Source of the DNA: Planctomycetota bacterium
GTDB taxonomy: Bacteria > Planctomycetota > UBA1135 > GCA-002686595
NCBI GenBank assembly: GCA_028278425.1
Contig: JANQEJ010000038.1
Coordinates: 1-64,000 of the forward strand
Direction: 5' to 3'
DNA length: 64,000 nt
The notes under the pieces were generated by a model. That model searched no databases. It worked only from the letters and a program-made list of their open reading frames with translations, and was not told where the DNA came from. Positions 50,162 to 56,375 of the stretch are shown here, piece after piece. The first letter of the stretch is position 1, and every line of letters starts with the position of its first letter. Made by a program: the position numbers and the translations under genes.

Positions 50162-50240
50162 GGGAGCAACACCGCCTGCGCTCGCGCTCCCCATCCCCTG
50201 TCTGTTCGACCAGTTCGAACGACGACTTCTGGTTGCGGCT
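50162..50240 (+). pseudogene. Fragment of the recurrent secreted Gly/Cys-rich domain
   Basis: One frame reads LALPIPCLFDQFE, matching LALPIPCLIDQIG of the secreted protein at 45949-47958. The adjacent bases in another frame read NDDFWLRL, like NDQFYLGL of the same domain. There is no intact gene, so it is a scrambled remnant at the island border. Confidence 0.45.
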
Positions 50241-50364
50241 CAAACGGACACGGACGGCCTAACACCCCCGCCTGGCGAAGGCTGCAACTCCTGACGGTTC
50301 AGCCAAAAGGGCGCCGCTCCGGTCAGCGTCGGGCCACATCTCCAGAAGAAATGTGAATCCAGAC

Positions 50365-50595
50365 TCAGGCTAGAGGCAGTGGTTCTCCGGGCAAGTCGGC
50401 ATCCTCGCCGACCACGATCTTGAAGCCTTGAACCTCGACCGGCGACTCTGAGGGGATCTCAGCCTGCTGAGACTTCTGGCCGCTGATCACTACCAGCGTC
50501 GCGATAGCTTCCGTCTTGCCGACGACGAACACTCGCTCGCTGGTCTCTGACGTAACCTCGTACTCGAAGGGCGAGGATCGAACGGTCTGCTGCAT
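50365..50595 (-). CDS. Hypothetical small protein in the island
   Basis: A 76-residue protein from the ATG at 50595, a beta-rich sequence: 'FEYEVTSETSERVFVVGKTEAIATLVVISGQKSQQAEIPSESPVEVQGFKIVVGEDADLP'. It lacks cysteines and a signal peptide and is not recognisable. An in-frame ATG at 50646 would add 17 residues. Codon use is less GC-biased than in neighbouring core genes, in line with transfer. It lies downstream of the serine proteinase gene on the same strand, so the two may form an operon. Confidence 0.5.
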   Translation of the reverse strand: MQQTVRSSPFEYEVTSETSERVFVVGKTEAIATLVVISGQKSQQAEIPSESPVEVQGFKIVVGEDADLPGEPLPLA

Positions 50596-50718
50596 GAGGT
50601 CGGGCGTACGGGGCTGGGGGGCCGAGGATGCAATCATCCTACACAAGACGGTCGGCTGCAGGACTCCGTCCTGAAATCGGCCTTTCTTTTGCGGGTTCTT
50701 TAGAAGCTGGTGGCGAAC

Positions 50719-51834
50719 CTACTGGGGAACCGGGACCTCTCGCCACCCAGAGTCGGTCTCCGACGCTGTCACTTCCACTTGCGTGTCAACTCGTCGGGCC
50801 GTAATCCGTCCGCTGGTTCGGAATTCGCTCGCCTTTCGCGGGCTCTCTACGACGGCATTCACGACCGAGTAGTCCACCTCCAGGCCAGGTTTCCGAGACC
50901 TCTGAATGGCTTCGTTCGCTGCGAACTGCCACGTCTTCTGAACAACCTCGGCAGGAGCGTTCTCCGGCAGAACAAGTGGACCGATCGGGCCGATTGCTTC
51001 CGTTGCTTCCGGATGGCTCATGAAGAGCTCGAGGGGATTGAAAGGTCGCCGCAACTCTAGGTAGCGCTCGATGCCGAGGTGTGCATTCCAGAGGAGCGAT
51101 TCAAGGTCGGGATCCGACGCTGCAATCTTCAGGTCGAGCTCCCGCGCGCGCTTTCGAGAGATCGCGTCGCCGTGGCTGAAGAACTTCTTGTTCAGGTTCT
51201 CCGCGATCGCCTTGATCTTGCCTTTGCCCTCTTCGGACTCGCGCTCCATGTGCATTGAGAGCAGACGGACGCCCATGTCAGCGGCCAAAGCACTTGCGCG
51301 CTTTGCACCACCGACGACCAGCGGGTCAACCGTGGCAAAGATCCGTTCGACTACGGCACTCGCCTCTGCCGCGTTCTCGAACTTGGCATCCTCGGACAGG
51401 AACTTCAGGAACGACCCTAGATCCTCGTACCCGAAACTCCTTACCTTCCCGTCCGGCTGCTTCACGCGGATTTGCGGGTCGATCGGCCCCAGCGACGCGT
51501 GGGGGTGCATAACGATCTCGTCGGCGCCAAGGGCGAAGATCGTCGCCGCGCTGAAACCGACGAACGGCACAAGCACCGCTACATTGTCGAATCGTTCGCG
51601 CAGCAACGACATCAGCTTCCACGCCGTCAGAGCGTCGCCCCCTGTACTGTGGATGAGGATGTCTACTTCGCCGTCAGGCCCGATCGCGTCGATTTGGTCG
51701 ATGAACTCGCGAATCGCGTCGGCCGCCATCTGGCCCCCCACGTTCCGCCGAGTAGTGGTCGCGTACACGATGACGGGGCGTTTGCGATGCTCCTCGATCG
51801 CCTCGTAGCGGGCAATGCGTTCAGAAAGTTCCAT
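50719..51834 (-). CDS. Serine dehydrogenase proteinase family protein (ClpP/SppA-like)
   Basis: A 371-residue protein. 'RPVIVYATTTRRNVGGQMAADAIREFIDQI', 'DILIHSTGGDALTAWKLMSLLRERF' and 'FVGFSAATIFALGADEIVMHPHASLGPIDPQ' match the serine dehydrogenase proteinase (SDH_sah) family, which has a ClpP/crotonase fold with a catalytic serine at S95. The C-terminal 150 residues are lineage-specific. Unlike SppA it has no clear membrane anchor. Such proteins often occur on islands. It is the largest intact gene of this island, and its lower GC marks it as transferred. The target is unknown; a defence or stress role is speculation. Confidence 0.82.
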   Translation of the reverse strand: MELSERIARYEAIEEHRKRPVIVYATTTRRNVGGQMAADAIREFIDQIDAIGPDGEVDILIHSTGGDALTAWKLMSLLRERFDNVAVLVPFVGFSAATIFALGADEIVMHPHASLGPIDPQIRVKQPDGKVRSFGYEDLGSFLKFLSEDAKFENAAEASAVVERIFATVDPLVVGGAKRASALAADMGVRLLSMHMERESEEGKGKIKAIAENLNKKFFSHGDAISRKRARELDLKIAASDPDLESLLWNAHLGIERYLELRRPFNPLELFMSHPEATEAIGPIGPLVLPENAPAEVVQKTWQFAANEAIQRSRKPGLEVDYSVVNAVVESPRKASEFRTSGRITARRVDTQVEVTASETDSGWREVPVPQ

Positions 51835-51959
51835 GATGTTCCGTCCGGTTGTTTGCCTGCCGTTTCCCTGCTCCCCCCGAGTTCCGGGAGCCTAGCTTCG
51901 GATCAGGCGATTTCCAGAGCTGGCTCTGACTCGCTTCATCACCACCCACGGAACCTTGA

Positions 51960-52425
51960 TCGGCGCCCCGGGTCCGCCAGGCGAGGCAGCGATGCTTCGA
52001 TGGAGCGATCTCAAACGTCACGCGTCTTCAATCTCCTCTCGCGCTGAGGTATCGAAGAACCGTTCGACGCGGAACGCGCAGATACCCGCTGACGTCATGG
52101 ATGAACTGATCGCCTTGGACTGGTCTATGCAAGGGTGACCGGTACGAACTCCCGGGCCGTAGCCTCTGTCTTCCTCGCGCCTCGGGGACTGGCCAACTCG
52201 CCCGCTCTGGCATCAAGAGGAAGGCCCAACTGGGCGGGTTGCTCGACATCCACGCTGCTCCGGACGAGGTACGGCACCCGGATGGCGCGACATAGCACCG
52301 CAGGTGCCTCGGTACACTGATGGGGCACTGGGACATCAGCACGACCATGCAACACGCCGCCTTGCTCGGAGTCGACAACGCGCGCAGCACCCTCCAATCG
52401 GTGCCGCCGCTGGCGGCGCTCGGAG
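51960..52425 (+). pseudogene. Decayed tyrosine recombinase (integrase)
   Basis: Three pieces in different frames read like consecutive parts of a phage-type integrase catalytic domain: 'GEAAMLRWSDL...RAEVSKNRSTRNAQIPADVMDEL' (about 51985-52120), 'LARSGIK...LLDIHA' then 'LLRTRYGTRMARHS' (about 52190-52300), and 'MGHWDISTTMQHAALLGVDNA' (from 52320). At least two frameshifts and an in-frame stop make it inactive. It lies next to the tRNA-proximal end, as expected for an island integrase. Confidence 0.7.
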
Positions 52426-52548
52426 AGAGGCTAGAGGAGACGGCCTCCGCCGATGTACTTCCCAGAACAACCTGGAGCAGCGGAAAGGGCGCGGAGACCC
52501 GGGACGAGCTCCGAGGCGAGGCGGTCCCACAGGGACCGACGCTTTGAG

Positions 52549-52625
52549 TGGTAGCGGAGGAGGGACTTGAACCCCCGACACGCGGATTATGATTCCGCTG
52601 CTCTAACCAACTGAGCTACTCCGCC
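52549..52625 (-). tRNA. tRNA-Met (anticodon CAT), elongator type
   Basis: Read on the minus strand from 52625, a 77-base cloverleaf is visible: acceptor GGCGGAG pairing with CTCCGCT, D-arm GCTCAGTTGGTTAGAGC, anticodon stem GCGGA/TCCGC around the loop ATCATAA (anticodon CAT), T-arm GGGGGTTCAAGTCCCTC and encoded CCA. The G1-U72 start and lack of three G-C pairs below the anticodon favour elongator Met over initiator; a modified tRNA-Ile2 (CAU) is the alternative. It is the insertion site of the island. Confidence 0.93.
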
Positions 52626-53038
52626 GTGCCCGCGGAACCGCGGGTTGCCCCGAGGGCGAGGGAGGGTATCGGCCCCCCCTTGGGGGGTCAAGGAGCCGCA
52701 AATAGGCCCCGCTACTCGTTTTCGGGAGAAAAAGCGGCGGGACGGGAGGGCCCCTGCGTTGACCCTCCCTGGAGAGTGAGCACGTGGGAGTCCCTCCCGC
52801 TGGATTGACCGGCGTGAGGGCTCCCGCGGCTTCGCCGTTCTCTCCCGGTCTCTCCGTGCGGGGATTTGGACGTCGCCGCGCGGGTGAGGGGGAAACCGAT
52901 TGGGAGAGAGTGCGGGCGCGCTCGTCGGACGCGGCGGGCGGGCCCGCTCCATTTCCTGCTTGTGACGCAACCGGCGCGGCGCGGGGAGTAGGATCCCTGG
53001 AAGGGTTGCCGCAACCACCGCACGCCGAGGAGGCCACC
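52626..53038. other. 413-bp non-coding gap between tRNA-Met and the FG-GAP gene
   Basis: No credible gene. Two short GC hairpins are visible (CCCGCGG-AA-CCGCGGG near 52629 and CCCCCC-TT-GGGGGG near 52673), the first in the leader region of the tRNA. A GAGGAGG ribosome site lies just before the ATG at 53039. I see no clear promoter. Confidence 0.5.
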
Positions 53039-54256
53039 ATGCTTCGCACCGCAATCGTCCTGGCCGGCGCCGCCGGCCTCGCCGCGGCCCAGGACCTCGC
53101 CGAGCCGGTCCGGCTGATGGCCGACGGCGAGTACGTCGACACCGAGATCGGGCACGCCGCGCCCTACCTCCACGACATGAACGGCGACGGGAAGCGCGAC
53201 CTGCTCGTCGGTCAGTTCGGGGAGGGGAAGCTCAGGATCTACACCAACGTCGGGACCGAGACCGAGCCGCGGTACTCCGGGCTGACGTGGTTCGAGACCG
53301 GGGGCAAGGTCGTCAAAGTCCCGACGGGGTGATGCATCGGCTTCTGTCCGCAGGTTGTGGACATGGACGGCGACGGGCACCTCGACATGATCACCGGCCA
53401 CTACTGGCCCGGGGACATCTTCCTCTTCCGCGGCGAGGGCGAGAACCGCTTCGCCGCGATGGAGAACCTGAAGGACGAGACCGGCCGCAACCTGAACGGC
53501 GGCGCGCCCTGGGACGACGACAAGACGCCGCGCATGGAGAGCCTGGCGGCGGCGCCGTACGCGACCGACTTCGACGGCGACGGCGACTACGACATGCTGA
53601 TCGGGAACATCCGCGGCAGCATCACCTACATGGAGAACGTCGGCGGCCCGAAGGAGCCGCGCTTCTCCACCGAGCGCACGCTGCTCGAAGCGGGCGGCGA
53701 GACGATCAAGGTCCCCGGCGGCGACGCCGGCCCGGTCTTCGAGGACTGGAACAAAGACGGCAAGCGCGACCTCCTGAGCGGGGCCGGCGACGGCTCGGTC
53801 TGGTTCTTCAAGAACGTCGGCGCCGACGACGCGCCGCACTTCGCGGAGGGCGTGGAGCTGCTCGAGAAGAGCTCCCAGGGCTGGAAGTCCTACCCGCACG
53901 GCGGCGCCCCGAAGGGTCCGGGCATGCGAACGAAGGTTTGCGTGACCGACGTCGACGGCGACGGGTGGGTCGACCTCTTGGTCGGCGACTACGTCCAGGA
54001 GGAGCCGGCGCCGATCGAGCTCACCGAGGAGCAGGCCGCCCGGCTCGAGGAGCTCAAGGAGGAGCGCGATCGGGTGAGAGAGGAGCTCACCGCCGCGGGC
54101 GACGACGAGGAGGCGAGTGCGAAGATCGCCGAGCGCTACGGCAAGATCTACGAGGAGATCCGCGAGCTCGAGCCGCCGGACATCCCGCACGGCTTCGTGT
54201 GGTACTACCGCCGCGTTCCGCCGAAGGACGACGCCGTCGGCGCGGTGATCCGCTGA
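53039..54256 (+). CDS. VCBS/FG-GAP repeat secreted protein with in-frame TGA (candidate selenoprotein)
   Basis: A 405-codon reading frame broken only by TGA at 53330-53332 (codon 98). Upstream and downstream parts are in the same frame and together form one protein: signal peptide (LRTAIVLAGAAGLAAA), then FG-GAP/VCBS calcium-binding blades ('HDMNGDGKRDLLVGQF' before the TGA; 'VDMDGDGHLDMITGHYWPGD', 'TDFDGDGDYDMLIGN', 'EDWNKDGKRDLLSG', 'TDVDGDGWVDLLVGDY' after). Read as selenocysteine, residues 94-103 are VPTG-U-CIGFC. A hairpin like a bacterial SECIS follows (53345-53363). A coiled-coil insert is at about residues 325-375. The alternative is a nonsense mutation or sequencing error, but both halves look under selection. 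Confidence 0.7.
53333..53363 (+). promoter_or_regulatory. SECIS-like hairpin directly after the in-frame TGA
   Basis: Twelve bases after the TGA, TGTCCGC (53345-53351) pairs with GTGGACA (53357-53363), including one G-U pair. This gives a 7-bp stem with apical loop AGGTT. Distance from TGA to loop (19 bases) and a G near the start of a small loop are the accepted hallmarks of bacterial SECIS elements read by SelB. Confidence 0.55.
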
Positions 54257-54263
54257 GCTAGGG

Positions 54264-54827
54264 CTAGACCGGCTCGCCGTCCACCGAGTGGCAGGCGAGC
54301 TGGATCCGCGTGACCTCGCCCGTGTCGGGACAGTACACGTTGCACGCGTCGTACGGCGGCGCGTAGAGGTGCAGCGAGACGCCCGGGCCGCCGTGCGCGC
54401 GCACGAGGTGCAGGCCGATGTCGTCGTGCATGTACCCCACCGCGCCCCGCGGAAGGACGTGCGAGTGCGTCGGCTCCAGCGGACCGCGCGCGCCCGTCTC
54501 CGGGAACGCGAACTGCACCTCCTCGATCGCGCCGTCGACGACCGCCAGCCAGCAGTCCTTGCCCTCGTGCGCGTGGATCGAGCTCTCCTGTCCCTCGCCC
54601 CAGCAGAGGAGCAAGAGCTCGAACGCGTCCGTCCGGGCGATCCGGTTGCGGGTGTAGCGCGTCTCGTTCCAGTGGACGTAGGGTCGCCAGCCCTCCCCGT
54701 CGGAGACGAAGGCCTCCAGGATCTCGGTCACGCGCCCTCCGGCGGGATCCCGCGCGAGCTCCGCTTCGAGCCGCGCGACGAGATCTCCCACCGCCACGCC
54801 GGTACCGTCCTCGACTTGACTAGACAT
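54264..54827 (-). CDS. Cysteine dioxygenase type I
   Basis: A 187-residue cupin enzyme that oxidises cysteine to cysteine sulfinate with O2. The iron ligands and cross-link partners fit: H85 and H87 in 'SSIHAHEGKDCW', C92 at the position of the Cys that links to Tyr in animal CDO, H140 in 'GLHLV', and Y155 in 'SLHLYAPPYDACNVY'. The start codon at 54827 overlaps that of the divergent SoeBC-like gene (CATG), which makes one of the two starts doubtful. Product sulfinate can yield sulfite, the substrate of the neighbouring sulfite dehydrogenase. Confidence 0.9.
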   Translation of the reverse strand: MSSQVEDGTGVAVGDLVARLEAELARDPAGGRVTEILEAFVSDGEGWRPYVHWNETRYTRNRIARTDAFELLLLCWGEGQESSIHAHEGKDCWLAVVDGAIEEVQFAFPETGARGPLEPTHSHVLPRGAVGYMHDDIGLHLVRAHGGPGVSLHLYAPPYDACNVYCPDTGEVTRIQLACHSVDGEPV

Positions 54828-56373
54828 GGGCGGAGTATACCTTCCCCCGGTGCAACTCGGCTTCGTCATCGACCACTCCCGTTGCATCGGCTGTCACGCG
54901 TGCACGGTGGCGTGCAAGTCGGAGAACGAGGTCCCGCTGGGGAGCTTCCGCACTTGGGTCAAGTACACCGAGACCGGGGAGTTCCCGGCGGTCAAGCGGC
55001 ATTTCGCGGTCTTGCGCTGCAACCAGTGCACGGCGGCGCCGTGCGTGACGATCTGCCCGACGAGCGCGCTCGAGAAGCGCGCCGACGGGATCGTCGACGT
55101 GACGCGCGACCACTGCATCGGCTGCAAGAGCTGCATGCAGGGATGTCCGTACGACGCGCTCTACATCAACCCGGGGAGCGGCACGGCGGAGAAGTGCCAC
55201 TTCTGCGCGCACCGCACCGAGATGGGACTCGCGCCGGCGTGCGCGATCGTCTGCCCCACCGAGGCGATCATCCCGGGTGACTTCGACGATCCGGAGAGTG
55301 TCGTGTCCAGGCTGCGGGCGGACGGCGGATTAGAGGCGCGCAAGCTAGAGGCCGGCACCGGGCCGAACGTCCTCTATAAGGAAGCGGAGCCCGCGGGGCT
55401 GAAGCCGCTCGAGACCAGCGCGGCGGGCGGGTACCTGTGGTCGAACCGGCTGCCGGGACCGGAGCTCGACGCCGAGGTGTTCCGCTCCATGGAGGAGCGC
55501 GCGCGGGCGCGGACGACCTACGACGTCGAGCATCAGAACTGGTGGGGCTGGCGCGTGTCCGCGTATCTCGTGACGAAGGCGGTGTCGGCCGGCGTCGTAT
55601 TGGCGGCGGTGCCGACGATGCTCCGCTCCGCGAGCGACGAAGCGGGCGTCTACGTCGGCGCGATCGGCATCCTGTTCCTTTTGATCACGACGGCGCTGCT
55701 CGTCTTCGACCTGAAGCGCCCCGAGCGCTTCTGGCTGATCCTGCGGCGGCCGAACTGGGACTCGTGGCTCGTCAAGGGGACGGTGTTCCTGATGGCGCAC
55801 GGCTTCCTGCTCGCGCTGTGGGCCGGCCTCGCCGCGGCGGACTCCGTTCCCGACGGCGCCCTCCGCTGGCTTCTCGTCGCCGTCATGGCGGTCGTCGCCG
55901 CCGGTTCGGCGGCCTACACCGGATTCCTCTTCGCGCAGGCCAAGGGCCGCGTCCTCTGGATGCAGCGCGGCCTCTGGCTGCACCTGATCGCGCGCGCGGC
56001 GGTGGCGGGGGCGGCTTTCCTCCTCCTACTGCGTCCGTTCGTCGCTGCGATCGGCGAGATGACGGGGCTCCAGCTCATCGGCTGGAACGCGCTGCTCGTA
56101 CATCTCCTCTTCACGGCCTGCGGCGGGCTGCTCGCGCCGCGGAACCGCGAGGAGGAGTACCACCTCGCGCACAAGCTCCTCGCGCGCGGACCGTTCGCGC
56201 GGCATCACAGGCAAGGGCTCCTGCTCTCCGGCACCGCGATGGTCCTGATCGTCGCCCCGGTGGCGAACGTCGGCCCGTGGCCGGCCGCGCTCGGCGGCGC
56301 GCTCGTGCTCCTCGCCCTGTGGCGCGGCGAGGACGGCTTCGTCCGCGCGGGTCAGGCGGTCCCGATCAGCTAG
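54826..56373 (+). CDS. Fused SoeB-SoeC-like protein: ferredoxin plus NrfD-type membrane domain
   Basis: A 515-residue fusion. Residues 10-150 hold four [4Fe-4S] motifs ('CIGCHACTVACKSEN', 'CNQCTAAPCVTICP', 'CIGCKSCMQGCP', 'CHFCAHRTEMGLAPACAIVCP'), like SoeB/DmsB. After a linker, residues about 240-510 form eight membrane helices of the NrfD/SoeC type. In known SoeABC complexes these are separate subunits that pass electrons from sulfite oxidation to quinone on the cytoplasmic side. Absence of a Tat leader fits cytoplasmic orientation. The GTG at 54850 is an alternative start, since the ATG at 54826 shares bases with the divergent gene. SoeA follows after two bases. Confidence 0.82.
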   Translation: MGGVYLPPVQLGFVIDHSRCIGCHACTVACKSENEVPLGSFRTWVKYTETGEFPAVKRHFAVLRCNQCTAAPCVTICPTSALEKRADGIVDVTRDHCIGCKSCMQGCPYDALYINPGSGTAEKCHFCAHRTEMGLAPACAIVCPTEAIIPGDFDDPESVVSRLRADGGLEARKLEAGTGPNVLYKEAEPAGLKPLETSAAGGYLWSNRLPGPELDAEVFRSMEERARARTTYDVEHQNWWGWRVSAYLVTKAVSAGVVLAAVPTMLRSASDEAGVYVGAIGILFLLITTALLVFDLKRPERFWLILRRPNWDSWLVKGTVFLMAHGFLLALWAGLAAADSVPDGALRWLLVAVMAVVAAGSAAYTGFLFAQAKGRVLWMQRGLWLHLIARAAVAGAAFLLLLRPFVAAIGEMTGLQLIGWNALLVHLLFTACGGLLAPRNREEEYHLAHKLLARGPFARHHRQGLLLSGTAMVLIVAPVANVGPWPAALGGALVLLALWRGEDGFVRAGQAVPIS

Positions 56374-56375
56374 CC

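Larger units (their letters stand above)
50112..52596. mobile_element. Remnant genomic island at the 3' end of tRNA-Met
   Basis: The segment is bounded by the 3' half of tRNA-Met(CAT) at 52551-52596 and a decayed direct copy of the same sequence at 50112-50156. Base composition falls visibly inside it. It carries two minus-strand genes, a broken tyrosine-integrase and a fragment of a secreted-protein domain. The shape is that of an element inserted at a tRNA 3' end that has since lost its mobility genes. Confidence 0.75.

Noticed and set aside
53039-53332. A short secreted protein of 97 residues ending at the TGA, with a second gene from 53357
   Set aside because: The FG-GAP repeats run through the TGA in one frame, the second part has no ribosome site or signal peptide, and a SECIS-like hairpin explains the stop. 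One gene is more likely.
55437-56375. N-terminal extension of the SoeA-like frame (1202 codons)
   Set aside because: It overlaps the iron-sulfur/membrane protein in another frame and has no motif; translation from the ATG at 56376 matches the family.
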